From the NCBI RefSeq assembly GCF_004795015.1, contig NZ_SSBI01000013.1, positions 1-64,000 on the forward strand: a stretch of 64,000 nucleotides of DNA, in the 5' to 3' direction. Below the pieces are notes generated by a model. It saw only the letters and a program-made list of their open reading frames with translations, searched no databases and had not been told where the DNA came from. The stretch's first letter is position 1, and each line of letters begins with the position of its first letter. The translations under genes were made by a program, and so were the position numbers. Positions 44,572 through 52,314 of the stretch are shown in pieces. This DNA comes from Streptomyces sp. A1277. Its GTDB lineage: Bacteria > Actinomycetota > Actinomycetes > Streptomycetales > Streptomycetaceae.

Positions 44572-45618
44572 ATGGCCGGACACGTATGCCCGGAGTGCGG
44601 TACGGACAGCAGACCGGGCACCGGTCCCGGCTGCGCCTGCGCGAGCCGCGCACCGCGGTACGCCACCGACCGGGAGCGGGCCGCCGAACAGCAGCGCATC
44701 GCCGAGGCGCACCACGCCGGCCGGTCGGCGGAGATGGCCGCGGCGGAGGACTTCGACCCGCTGCGCATCCGCCCGTACGTGACCCTGGGCGGCGACACGG
44801 CGGCGCCCACGCCTCCCGCGCCGGACGGCCGGCACGGCTACGGGCCCGGCCCCGAGGGCGACGCCGCCACCACGATGCCGCTCTTCCTCCACCCGGCGGG
44901 CCCCGCACCGGACGCGCGGGACCCGGCCGGCGGTCCGCCGGCCGGGCTCCTCCTCACCGGCCGGGACCCCGTCTCGCCGCGCCGCCGCAAGCCGTTCGCC
45001 GCCCTGGTCGCCGGGGCGGCCGTGGTCACGGTGGTCGGCACGGCGGCGTTCATCGGCGGGCTGTTCAACGGGGACGACAAGGGCGAGATCGACCTCGACC
45101 AGGCCCTGCCCTCCACCGTGGCCAGCCTCCCCGACGAGAGCGTCGAGCCCGCGCCGTCCACGACGTCCTCCGCCTCCGCCCCGCCGTCCCGCTCGTCCTC
45201 CCCCACGGCGACCGCCTCCGCCTCCGCCCCGGCGTCCGCGCCTCCCTCGGCGACCGCCTCCGCTTCCCGCTCCGCCACGGCCTCCGCGACGGCGTCCGGG
45301 GCGGGCGCCCCCTCGCCTCCCGCGGCGACGGAGAGCAGCCGCCCGCCGGCGGGCGTGGCCCCGCCCGCCGATTCGACGGGCGACTCCTCGACCCTGCGGC
45401 GCGGCGACCGCGGCCCGGAGGTGGCGGAGCTGCAGAACCGGCTCAGGGAGGTCTGGGTGTACAACGGTCCCGTCGACTCGGACTACGCGGACCGGACGGA
45501 GCAGGCCGTACGCGACCTCCAGATCTGGTGGAACATCGAGGGCGACCCGGAGGGGGTCTACGGGCCGAAGACCCGGCAGCGCCTCGAAGCGATGACGACG
45601 GGACGAGGACGCCGCTGA
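44572..45618 (+). CDS. peptidoglycan-binding-domain membrane protein with N-terminal zinc ribbon
   Basis: A 348-residue protein with GGGGAGGGG upstream of the ATG. A cytoplasmic N-terminus has a possible zinc site ([15 protein letters not shown]). One transmembrane helix lies at about residues 140-162 ([24 protein letters not shown]). A long Ser/Thr/Ala/Pro linker (about 180-270) leads to a C-terminal PG_binding_1 domain ([57 protein letters not shown]). It probably connects the cell wall to a cytoplasmic zinc-finger partner. The function is unproven. Confidence 0.88.
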   Translation: MAGHVCPECGTDSRPGTGPGCACASRAPRYATDRERAAEQQRIAEAHHAGRSAEMAAAEDFDPLRIRPYVTLGGDTAAPTPPAPDGRHGYGPGPEGDAATTMPLFLHPAGPAPDARDPAGGPPAGLLLTGRDPVSPRRRKPFAALVAGAAVVTVVGTAAFIGGLFNGDDKGEIDLDQALPSTVASLPDESVEPAPSTTSSASAPPSRSSSPTATASASAPASAPPSATASASRSATASATASGAGAPSPPAATESSRPPAGVAPPADSTGDSSTLRRGDRGPEVAELQNRLREVWVYNGPVDSDYADRTEQAVRDLQIWWNIEGDPEGVYGPKTRQRLEAMTTGRGRR

Positions 45619-45632
45619 CCTGCACCGCGTCA

Positions 45633-45668
45633 CCCCGGCACGGGGAGCCGAGCGCTCCCGGGCCGGGG
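45633..45668 (+). terminator. GC hairpin terminator
   Basis: CCCCGGCACGGGGAGC pairs imperfectly with GCTCCCGGGCCGGGG around a CGAGC loop, 15 bp after the stop of the peptidoglycan-binding protein gene. Confidence 0.75.
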
Positions 45669-45814
45669 TGATTCGCTTTCATCGGCCGGTTTTTGTATCG
45701 TGGAGGAACAAAGTGGCCTCCGCGCGCACACCCTGACCGGCGAGCGGGGGCCGCTTGATCTCTTCCCGCGCCGCTCCCCGGCGGCGTTCGCTTCCCCCGT
45801 TCTGGAGCCCGCCC

Positions 45815-46477
45815 ATGCCGGCCACCGCCCTCACCGCCCGCGCACTCCTGCTCGACATGGACGGGACCCTGGTGAACTCCGACGCCGTCGTGGAACGCTG
45901 CTGGCGGCGCTGGGCGCTGCGGCACGGACTGAACCCGGAGGAGGCGCTGAAGGTCGTCCACGGCCGGCAGGGGTACGCCACGATGGCGGTCCTGCTGCCC
46001 GAGCGCCCGATGGAGCAGAACTACGCGGACAACCGGGTGATGCTCGCCGAGGAGACCGCCGACACCGAGGGCGTGGTCCCGGTCGGCGGCGCCTCCGCCT
46101 TCATGGACGCCATCGCCGCCCTCCCGCACGCCCTGGTCACCTCGGCCGACCTGGCGCTGGCGACGGTCCGGATGGACGCGGCCGAGCTGCGGATGCCCGA
46201 CTTCCGCGTCACCGCCGAGAGCGTCGGCGCCAGCAAGCCGGACCCGGAGGGCTTCCTCAAGGGCGCCGCCGGACTGGGCTTCGCCCCGGCGGACTGCGTC
46301 GTCTTCGAGGACTCCGAGGCGGGCATCGCGGCGGGCCGGGCGGCCGGTATGCGCGTCGTGGGCGTCGGCCCGCGCGCGGCGGCCCTCTCCCCCGACGCGC
46401 ACGTTAAGGACCTGAGCCACCTGCGGGTGGAGGCGGCGGCGGACGGCGCGATCACCCTGCACTTCGACGCGCGGTAA
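45815..46477 (+). CDS. HAD-superfamily phosphatase (beta-phosphoglucomutase/sugar-phosphatase type)
   Basis: A 220-residue HAD hydrolase. Motif I is LLLDMDGTLVNSD (nucleophile Asp and acid/base Asp), motif II TSAD, motif III Lys in SKPDPEGFLKGAA and motif IV VVFEDSEAGIAAGRAAGMRVVGV. A helical cap lies at residues 18-80. The closest functional class is small sugar or hexitol phosphate phosphatases. CTGGAGCCC precedes the ATG. A terminator lies 57 bp after the stop. Confidence 0.9.
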   Translation: MPATALTARALLLDMDGTLVNSDAVVERCWRRWALRHGLNPEEALKVVHGRQGYATMAVLLPERPMEQNYADNRVMLAEETADTEGVVPVGGASAFMDAIAALPHALVTSADLALATVRMDAAELRMPDFRVTAESVGASKPDPEGFLKGAAGLGFAPADCVVFEDSEAGIAAGRAAGMRVVGVGPRAAALSPDAHVKDLSHLRVEAAADGAITLHFDAR

Positions 46478-46812
46478 CCACCCGCCGGGGCCGCTCACGC
46501 CCCACCGCACACCCGCACCACGAACTGCCGTACGGCCCCCACCCGCACCGGGTGGGGGCCTTACGCATGCACTCCCACGCAGGCCGGAAGCCTTGCGCCG
46601 ACCGGGAACTGGCGCACCCTCAGTTTTCTGCGCCCGCGCACACGGACCCGCACGCCCCCCGTACGGCGAGCCCCTGCGTCAGACCCCTTGATGTGACGTG
46701 CCCATGTCGCCACTCTGTTACCTGGCGCCCACCCCACGGAAACCCGGCGCCGCCACGATGGCCGGGCCGTCCCTGGACGGCCCGTCATTCCCCCCACATC
46801 AAGGGAGTTCGC
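46478..46812. other. 335-bp intergenic region with terminator
   Basis: It contains the HAD-gene terminator at 46534-46560 and the promoter region of the HNH nuclease gene. Beyond those I see no gene or repeat on either strand. Confidence 0.5.
46534..46560 (+). terminator. GC hairpin terminator
   Basis: Perfect 11-bp arms GGCCCCCACCC and GGGTGGGGGCC flank a GCACC loop downstream of the HAD phosphatase gene. Confidence 0.85.
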
Positions 46813-47457
46813 ATGTCAGGTGTCTACGCGCGTCGCATAGCCGTACTCGCCGCATCCGCCGCCCTCGCGGCCACCACCGGCCTGCTCACCGCCCCCAGCG
46901 CCCAGGCCGCCATGCCCACCCCGATCGCCGCGTCCACCGCACGCACGTATCTGAGCCAGCTCACCGTCAAGGCCGAGGGCTCGTCCAGCGGTTACAGCAG
47001 GGACAAGTTCCCGCACTGGATCACCCAGTCGGGAGCGTGCAACACCCGCGAGGTCGTCCTGAAGCGGGACGGCACCAACGTCTCACAGGACTCCAGCTGC
47101 GCCGCGGTGAGCGGCAGTTGGCACTCGGAGTACGACGGGGCCACCTGGACCGCCGCATCCGATCTGGACATCGACCACATGGTCCCGCTCGCCGAGGCGT
47201 GGCGCTCCGGCGCCTCCAGCTGGACCAACGCCCAACGACAGTCGTACGCCAACGACTTGACGCGCCCACAGCTGATCGCGGTCACGGACAACGTCAACCA
47301 GGCCAAGGGCGACAAGGACCCGGCGTCCTGGCTCCCGCCGCGCGCCGCGTACAAGTGCACCTATGTGCGCGCCTGGATACACGTGAAGCACTACTACGAG
47401 CTGACCGTCGACTCGGCCGAGAAGTCGGCCCTCCAGTCCGCGCTCAGCGGCTGCTGA
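46813..47457 (+). CDS. secreted HNH-family nuclease
   Basis: A 214-residue secreted protein with AAGGGAG upstream of the ATG. There is a signal peptide (RRIAVLAASAALAATTGLLTAPSAQAAM). The nuclease core DLDIDHMVPLAEAWRSGASSWT, then LIAVTDNVNQAKGDKDPASWLPPR, is the beta-beta-alpha HNH/DUF1524 (GmrSD-like) pattern with the conserved DHxxPL and NxxKGDxxPxxWLP. Cys occur in pairs (SGACNTR, SSCAAV, YKCTY, SGC), so two disulfides are likely outside the cell. The role could be nutrient DNA degradation or competition; no immunity protein is adjacent, which argues against a toxin. Confidence 0.92.
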   Translation: MSGVYARRIAVLAASAALAATTGLLTAPSAQAAMPTPIAASTARTYLSQLTVKAEGSSSGYSRDKFPHWITQSGACNTREVVLKRDGTNVSQDSSCAAVSGSWHSEYDGATWTAASDLDIDHMVPLAEAWRSGASSWTNAQRQSYANDLTRPQLIAVTDNVNQAKGDKDPASWLPPRAAYKCTYVRAWIHVKHYYELTVDSAEKSALQSALSGC

Positions 47458-47489
47458 ATCCGCTCCGCGGCAGTCCACGACCCCTGCCC

Positions 47490-47540
47490 GGTGGCCCCAC
47501 CGGCCGGCGCCCGCACGACGGGCCGGCCGACGGGGCCACC
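47490..47540 (+). terminator. long GC dyad after the nuclease gene
   Basis: GGTGGCCCC at 47490 pairs with GGGGCCACC at 47532-47540, and inner CCGGCC/GGCCGG segments extend the stem. It lies 33 bp downstream of the stop. Confidence 0.65.
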
Positions 47541-47860
47541 GACGTGTTTTCGGCCTACTACGACTGTCCATGACAAGCGCCACACGAACCGGCCACCCGG
47601 CGACGGGCCCGACCGGCCCCCAGCGGCCCCCAGCGACCCCCAACGGCCCCGAGAGGGCCGGAACTCCACCGGTACTCCAGCGAAAAGAAAGGCGTGCCAT
47701 GGTCGGGGGCGTCAACCCCCGGCACCCACCCCCCATGGCCGGAAAACTGCGCCGTCATTGGTTCAGGCCAAGCCAGGGAAGGAAGGCGCCCAGTTCGCGG
47801 CGGTATTGGTCCGCACGCTGACTCATGACAGCCCGTCGAATTTCAGCCAGTCGACAAAAC
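47541..47860. other. intergenic region, low-complexity
   Basis: This stretch of about 320 bp has imperfect runs of GGCCCCCAGC/GACCCCCAACGGCCCC (47610-47660) and no credible gene. A frame of 83 codons on the + strand from 47570 has no ribosome site and low-complexity content, so I do not call it. Confidence 0.45.
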
Positions 47861-47861
47861 G

Positions 47862-47897
47862 TTGAACTTGCAAGTATTGGTGAGGTCTACCTAATCT
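47862..47897 (+). promoter_or_regulatory. DoxX promoter with overlapping palindrome and iron-box-like site
   Basis: A -35 TTGCAA (47868-47873) and a -10 TAATCT (47892-47897) are 18 bp apart. The perfect palindrome ACTTGCAAGT (47866-47875) covers the -35. ATTGGTGAGGTCTACCTAA (47876-47894) matches the Streptomyces DmdR/IdeR-type iron box (TTAGGTTAGGCTCACCTAA) at 13 of 19 positions and covers the spacer and -10. The local A+T content is far above the surrounding DNA. Confidence 0.55.
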
Positions 47898-47948
47898 TTT
47901 GCGCTCAGTCGGTTCACGTCCCCACCAGACCGAAGGAGCCCTCCCCCC

Positions 47949-48407
47949 ATGTCCACACACCTGCATCGGGCCCAGCCCTATGTCCTCGCGCTCTTCCGCA
48001 TCGTCGTCGGCCTGCTCTTCGCGTGCCACGGTGCCGCCTCGGTCTTCGGCGTGCTCGGCGGCGCCAGGGGCGGCGGCTCCATACCCGCCGGAACCTGGCC
48101 CGGCTGGTACGCGGCGGTCATCCAGCTCATCGGCGGCGTCCTCGTGGCCCTGGGCCTGGGCACCCGGGTCGCCGCCCTGATCTCCTCCGGCTCCATGGCG
48201 TACGCCTATTTCAGCGTTCATCAATCCGGGGGACTCTTCCCCCTGCAGAACGGCGGTGAACCGTCCGCCGTCTACTGCTGGGTCTTCCTGCTGCTCGTCT
48301 TCACCGGTCCCGGAGCCTTCGCCCTGGACCGGCTGTTCTCCACCCGCGCCCCCGAGCGGCTGGATCAGGACCACACGACGGAACAGAGCTCCCCGGTCGC
48401 CGTCTGA
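47949..48407 (+). CDS. DoxX-family membrane protein
   Basis: A 152-residue protein with four hydrophobic helices (YVLALFRIVVGLLFACHGAASVFG, WYAAVIQLIGGVLVALGLGTRVAALISSGSMAYAYF, AVYCWVFLLLVFTGPGAFALDRL). The RIVxGLLFxxHG and GxLxxLGLxTRxAA patterns are those of DoxX/DoxD membrane proteins, linked in actinobacteria to redox and thiol stress responses. AAGGAG lies about 10 bases before the ATG. Expression is probably controlled by the operator-dense promoter just upstream. A strong terminator follows. Confidence 0.9.
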   Translation: MSTHLHRAQPYVLALFRIVVGLLFACHGAASVFGVLGGARGGGSIPAGTWPGWYAAVIQLIGGVLVALGLGTRVAALISSGSMAYAYFSVHQSGGLFPLQNGGEPSAVYCWVFLLLVFTGPGAFALDRLFSTRAPERLDQDHTTEQSSPVAV

Positions 48408-48459
48408 CCCACTCCCCCTCCCCCGGGCCCGCTGCCGACCGGGCCCGCCGAACCCCACG

Positions 48460-48493
48460 CGTACCGCCGGGAAAACCGCTCCCCGGCGGTACG
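48460..48493 (+). terminator. GC hairpin terminator
   Basis: CGTACCGCCGGG pairs with CCCGGCGGTACG around AAAACCGCTC, downstream of the DoxX gene. Confidence 0.85.
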
Positions 48494-48642
48494 TGTTCGA
48501 GCGCCGCTCGACCGGGGTGCCGAACATCACGCATATATATGGATCTCCAGGTGAACGGCAGGCGTACGCTGTACAGCTGACCCTGCCGCTCCTGCCGCTC
48601 CCCTGCGACGTCGCGGCGTTGTTAACGATCGGGGAGTAGAAG

Positions 48643-49302
48643 GTGCTGGAGAGTGTGGGTGCGCTGACCGGCAGCCCATGGATCTACGCTGTGGTCGCCC
48701 TCTCGGTGCTGCTGGACGTCTTCCTCCCCGTGCTGCCCAGCGGCGTGCTGGTAATCACGGCCGCCACGGCCGCGGCCGCGGGCACCACCGGTGTGGCCGC
48801 CGACGCGGCGGGCGCCGCCCGCCAGGTCACCGAGGTGCCCTCCCTCCTGGCCCTCCTCCTGTGCGCGGCCACCGCGTCGGTGCTCGGCGACCTGGCCGCT
48901 TACCGGCTGGCCCGGCACGGCGGCGAGCGGCTGGACCGCGCCATCGCCCGCTCCCGTCGCCTCACCTCCGCGCAGGAACGTCTCGGCGCCGCCCTGAGCC
49001 GGGGCGGCGGCATCCTCGTCGTCATCGCGCGCTTCGCCCCGGCCGGGCGCTCGGTCGTCTCGCTGGGCGCGGGCGCCTCGCACCGCAAGGTGAAGGAATT
49101 CCTGCCGTGGTCGGCCGTCGCCGGGCTGGCCTGGGCCGGCTACAGCGTGGGCCTCGGCTACTTCGGCGCGCAGTGGCTGGGCGCGAGCTGGCTGGGCACG
49201 GCGATCTCGGTCCTCGCCCTGTTCGTCGCGGGCTCCTTCGCCGCGCTCCTCATGCGGCGCCCGGCCGCCGCGGCAGCCGCCGCCTCGGTCTCTACGTCCT
49301 GA
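48643..49302 (+). CDS. DedA-family membrane protein (VTT domain)
   Basis: A 219-residue membrane protein from a GTG start with GGGGAG upstream. The DedA features are the first helix WIYAVVALSVLLDVFLPVLPSGVLVITAATAAAA, the re-entrant-like VIARFAPAGRSVVSLGAGAS segment with the conserved RFxPxxR, and FLPWSAVAGLAWAGYSVGLGYFG. DedA proteins are lipid-carrier or polyprenyl-phosphate transporters and matter for envelope homeostasis (family knowledge). It overlaps the convergent DUF2277 gene by 11 bp. An unusual CATATATATG palindrome lies at 48532-48541 upstream. Confidence 0.9.
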   Translation: MLESVGALTGSPWIYAVVALSVLLDVFLPVLPSGVLVITAATAAAAGTTGVAADAAGAARQVTEVPSLLALLLCAATASVLGDLAAYRLARHGGERLDRAIARSRRLTSAQERLGAALSRGGGILVVIARFAPAGRSVVSLGAGASHRKVKEFLPWSAVAGLAWAGYSVGLGYFGAQWLGASWLGTAISVLALFVAGSFAALLMRRPAAAAAAASVSTS

Positions 49303-49513
49303 CACCACCGCGTATCTCCAGGCCGTCCAGCAGCCGGGCGGTCGCCTCGGCGATCTCGTCCACGGCACGGTCGAAGACTTCCCTGTTGTGCGCGGCCGGG
49401 GCGCGGAAGCCCGACACCTTGCGGACGAACTGCAGGGCGGCGGCGCGGATGTCCTCCTCGGTGGCCTCTTCGGGGAGGGCGGGCGGTCGGAGCGTCTTGA
49501 TACTGCGGCACAT
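49292..49513 (-). CDS. DUF2277 domain protein
   Basis: A 73-residue protein starting MCRSIKTLRPP, with a full match to the DUF2277 pattern (ATEEDIRAAALQFVRKVSGFRAPAAHNREVFDRAVDEIAEATARLLD). It is a small helical protein of unknown function, common in actinobacteria and beyond. It overlaps the DedA gene tail to tail. Confidence 0.92.
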   Translation of the reverse strand: MCRSIKTLRPPALPEEATEEDIRAAALQFVRKVSGFRAPAAHNREVFDRAVDEIAEATARLLDGLEIRGGVRT

Positions 49514-49560
49514 GTCTCCAGTGTGACCCCCACCACTGACAACAGCACACGGCCGCCCGG

Positions 49561-49809
49561 TCAGACGACCGGCTTGGAGCGCCCCGTGCACAGCGCCCAG
49601 ATCACGAAGGTGTCGATGGCGAGGGAGACGACCGCCCAGACCGGCTGGTAGGGCAGCCACATGAAGTTGGCGATCATGTTGAGCGCCGCCAGCCCCACAC
49701 CGGCCCCGCGCGCCCAGGCCGAGCCCCGGAGGATGCCCCAGCCGACGACGGCGAGGACGACGCCGAGGACGAGGTGAATCCATCCCCAGGTGGTGGCGTC
49801 GAACGTCAA
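49561..49809 (-). pseudogene. 3' half of a DUF7144-type membrane protein gene, split by the IS element
   Basis: The fragment reads TFDATTWGWIHLVLGVVLAV... to the natural end ..CTGRSKPVV, with three hydrophobic helices. The family (DUF7144) normally has an N-terminal helix before the TFDxTTWGWIHL strand; here the sequence begins exactly at the IS end. The missing N-terminal half lies on the other side of the element (51586-51822) in the matching frame. TTG at 49807-49809 is not a convincing start. If expressed, the half protein would lack the first helix and loop. Confidence 0.85.
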
Positions 49810-49960
49810 CTACCCGGCCCTGAAGGGCCAGGCTTGGAGGTAGAGCCCGACTGGCTGCCGGGTGAGCTCCTCCGTCCAGCACCCTAAGCGGGCCCAGGGG
49901 CGCGTGACTCCGCCCCGCTTCGCCACAACTCCAGCGCTCGCGCGCGGACGTTGCGGGAGC
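49810..49960 (-). ncRNA. putative TnpB guide RNA (omega RNA) region
   Basis: In IS200/605 elements the RNA that guides TnpB is made from the end of tnpB through the right end, and its guide is the flanking host DNA. Here the corresponding stretch runs from within the last codons of tnpB to 49810 and includes the end hairpin at 49816-49829. The guide would then begin TTGACGTTCGACGCC (49809 downward). This is positional inference; the RNA boundaries are not visible. Confidence 0.35.
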
Positions 49961-51050
49961 CATTGCGGTCGGCGTGATCAACGAATCCGCACGACCGGCA
50001 TGCGAACCGTCCCTGAGAGACACGGTTCAGCTTGTCTGTGTGCCCGCACTCCGCGCACGTGCGGGAGGTGTAGGCGGGATCGACGAACAGGACGGGCACT
50101 CCGGCGCGGCGCGCCTTGTACTCCACGAACTGTTCGAGCTGGGCGAAGGCCCAGGAGTGCAGCGCGACCCGTTGGGGCTTGCGGAGCCGTACCCGTTGGC
50201 GGATACCGGCAAGGTCTTCCATGCCGATTCCGCGTCCGGTGCGTTCAGCCTCGGTCACGATGCGCTTGGCGATGATGTGGTTGGCCTCGGTCGCCTTGCG
50301 CCGCTCCTTGCGGCGCTGCCGCTTGAGGAGCCGCTTGGCGGACTTGGTGCCCTTCTTCTGGAGCTTGGCCCGCAGGGCAAGCTGACGCTTGCGGTAGCGG
50401 TTCAGCTCACGTCCGGCGTGGATCTTCCCGTCGGATGTGGTGGCAATGTTGACGATGCCGAGGTCCACGCCGAGGAAGTCTGTCGGCTCGTACTGCTCGG
50501 CCTCGGGGACCTCGCACGTGGCGATCAGGAACCACACGCCGTCGCGGTGCACGAGATCGGATTCGCCCTTGCGGTGCTCGGCCAGGAGCTTGCGGGCCGG
50601 CCCGGAACAGGCGAACCGCACCCCGCGCACGCGCCCGACCGTGGTCCAGATGGACACGGTCTGCTCGTCCACCTTCCAGGACAGACACCGGTCGTCGTAC
50701 GGCTGCGCGGCATCGGGCCGGAACGTGATCGGCTTCGACTCGGCCTTGGCCCGGCGCTTCGAGCCCGGCTTGCCAAGGTTTCCCGCCCGGATGTTCGCCC
50801 GCAGGGTGGTGTAGGCATCGGCGACCTTCCGCAGCACGTGCAGCGCGGGCTGAGCCGACAGGCCCCACGTCTTGAGGTCGTAGTAGGCGAAGCCCTGCAA
50901 CGCCTTACGCGAGGTCTCGCCCCGCCGGTGCCCCTCACCGGAAAGCCAGTTCGCCGCATCGTTCGCCGTGCGCCAGGTCGCCTCAAGCGCCGACGCCACC
51001 TCGGGCGACGGCATGAGCTTGACCTGCACCACGACCTTCATACGGATCAC
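49884..51050 (-). CDS. tnpB: TnpB RNA-guided nuclease of the IS605 element
   Basis: A 388-residue protein, full length for TnpB. The RuvC active-site triad is visible: Asp in FLGVDLGIVNIATTSDG, Glu in GIGMEDLAGIR and Asp in VDHADRNGSRNVRARAL. The zinc finger CAECGHTDKLNRVSQGRFAC..CG is intact. The N-terminal WED/REC region starts MIRMKVVVQVKLMPSPEVASALEATW. The protein looks functional. TnpB cuts DNA next to a short motif at the empty donor site and promotes element retention. Confidence 0.95.
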   Translation of the reverse strand: MIRMKVVVQVKLMPSPEVASALEATWRTANDAANWLSGEGHRRGETSRKALQGFAYYDLKTWGLSAQPALHVLRKVADAYTTLRANIRAGNLGKPGSKRRAKAESKPITFRPDAAQPYDDRCLSWKVDEQTVSIWTTVGRVRGVRFACSGPARKLLAEHRKGESDLVHRDGVWFLIATCEVPEAEQYEPTDFLGVDLGIVNIATTSDGKIHAGRELNRYRKRQLALRAKLQKKGTKSAKRLLKRQRRKERRKATEANHIIAKRIVTEAERTGRGIGMEDLAGIRQRVRLRKPQRVALHSWAFAQLEQFVEYKARRAGVPVLFVDPAYTSRTCAECGHTDKLNRVSQGRFACRSCGFVDHADRNGSRNVRARALELWRSGAESRAPGPA

Positions 51051-51065
51051 CGTAGCATCGTGTCT

Positions 51066-51494
51066 ATGTCACCGAGATGGGAATCAAACCCGGACATCCG
51101 CAGGGGCCGCAGCGTCGTCCATACCCTCCACGCGCATCTGGTCTTCGTACCGAAGTACCGGCGCAGTGTCTTCACCGACGAGATCCTGACCAGGTGCGAG
51201 GAGATCATGCGGGAGGTGTGCGCCAAGGCCAACGCCGAGCTGCGCGAGTTCAACGGCGAACGCGACCACGTTCATCTCCTGGTCCACTACCCGCCGCAGG
51301 TCAAGCTCTCCGCCCTGGTCGGCTCCCTCAAGGGCGTCTCCGCGCACTACCTGCGCAAGGAGCACGCCGACCACATCCGCACGTGCCTGTGGGGCGAACA
51401 CTTCTGGTCGCCGTCCTACTTCGCTGCCTCCGCAGGCGGCGCACCGCTCGCCGTGGTCAAGGAGTACATCGAGAACCAGAAGCGGCCAGGCTGA
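51066..51494 (+). CDS. tnpA: IS200/IS605 Y1 transposase
   Basis: A 142-residue HUH Y1 transposase. The metal-binding HUH motif is ERDHVHLLVHYPP, the nucleophilic Tyr lies in VVKEYIENQK near the C-terminus, and HLVFVPKYRRSVFT is the hallmark first strand. All catalytic residues are present. It is divergent from tnpB with a 15-bp gap, so their promoters must overlap. Confidence 0.95.
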   Translation: MSPRWESNPDIRRGRSVVHTLHAHLVFVPKYRRSVFTDEILTRCEEIMREVCAKANAELREFNGERDHVHLLVHYPPQVKLSALVGSLKGVSAHYLRKEHADHIRTCLWGEHFWSPSYFAASAGGAPLAVVKEYIENQKRPG

Positions 51495-51585
51495 CCGTCA
51501 CAGCCGCAGGCGCAGCGAAATCCGGCGCTCCGCGCCTCCGGGCCGAGGAAGCAACTCCCGAGCCCTAAAGGGCCGGGATTCCTTG

Positions 51586-51822
51586 CTAGAGCATGTTGAA
51601 GACGTAGTCGTCGATCCGCGCGTACACGTCGTCCGAGGCGATTCCGGCGATGCCCTTGATCGCCCCGAGCACCCCGTCGACCATCAGCAGCACACCGGCG
51701 AACATGATCCCGCCGGCCGCCCAGGGGTTCATGTCCCCGGAACCCGGACCGGGACCGGAGCCGGACCCGGAAGGCGGCTGCGGCGAGGAAGGGGTGCCCG
51801 GCGGGGGCTCGGTCTGTGCCAT
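51586..51822 (-). pseudogene. 5' half of the IS-split DUF7144-type gene
   Basis: It starts with ATG at 51822 and AGGAG upstream. A Pro/Gly/Ser-rich head (about 30 residues) leads into NPWAAGGIMFAGVLLMVDGVLGAIKGIAGIASDDVYARIDDYVFNM, the first helix and loop of the family, and then runs into the IS end (CTC TAG). Joined across the element to 49809 the frame continues as ...VFNM-L-TFDATTWGW..., a normal family protein of about 160 residues. Confidence 0.85.
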
Positions 51823-51938
51823 GAGGACTCCTGGACCGGTGGAAGTGCACGTGGGACCGACCCTGCGACGCCCGCCCGGGCACGGCTACGCGAGCACACC
51901 CGTACGGGTGAACACCGGAGCCCCGCGCGGACCCGCCG

Positions 51939-52314
51939 CCCCGCCCCGGGGCGCAGCACGAAGCCGCCCTCCGGCTTCCCGAACCGCACCTCGTCCCCGA
52001 CGCGCACGGACCGCCCCCAGGCCGCCCCCGGGCCGTCCCCGGGGCCGTACACGCACAGGTCGAGGCTGCCGGCCGGGTCGTAGTGGCGCAGGGAGTAGGT
52101 GCGGCGGGTGGTGAGCCCGCCGTCCACATGGACCCTGACCTGCCGGCCGGGCAGCACGGCGGGGCCGGCCAGGTCGCTTCCGCTGATCCGGATTCCGGCG
52201 CATCCGGGCGGCGACGGGTTCCGCCTCGGTGACCGTGCCCCGGAGCGCGATGAGGCCGAGGAGGCGCTTCCGTACCCCGCCGGCGCGCACGGAACCCTTC
52301 TCCGGGCCGCTCAC
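51939..52314 (-). pseudogene. frameshifted, truncated siderophore-interacting protein gene
   Basis: The gene begins with a GTG at 52314 that overlaps the exporter stop (GTGA), and reads VRKRLLGLIALRGTVTEAEPVAARMRR. Near 52193 the frame shifts: in the +1 frame it continues RISGSDLAGPAVLPGRQVRVHVDGGLTTRRTYSLRHYDPAG...VRVGDEVRFGKPEGGFVLRPG. This is the FAD-binding half of a siderophore-interacting (SIP/ViuB) flavoreductase, with RTYSLRHYD as the FAD motif. A single extra A in CGCCGGAATCC explains the shift. The NAD(P)H-binding half is missing altogether (the normal length is about 270 residues). The gene is dead by two lesions. Confidence 0.8.

Larger units (their letters stand above)
49810..51591. 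mobile_element. IS200/IS605-family element (tnpA + tnpB), about 1.78 kb
   Basis: Y1 transposase (+ strand) and TnpB (- strand) genes are divergent, the IS605 layout. Each end has a subterminal hairpin and no terminal inverted repeat: GGCCCT-GA-AGGGCC at 49816-49829 on the TnpB side, and CCCG-AGCCCT-AA-AGGGC-CGGG at 51557-51577 on the TnpA side. The ends can be set to a few bases because the element splits a DUF7144-type gene: removing 49810-51591 (or to 51588) restores one open frame. No target duplication is seen, as expected for this family. Confidence 0.9.

Noticed and set aside
46813..47457. Secreted HNH nuclease as a polymorphic toxin
   Set aside because: It has an ordinary signal peptide, no delivery domain and no adjacent immunity gene, so a plain secreted nuclease is the simpler reading.
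47570..47821. An 83-codon frame between the HNH nuclease and DoxX genes
   Set aside because: No ribosome site, Pro/Arg-rich low-complexity translation, and it overlaps a repeat-like GC tract.
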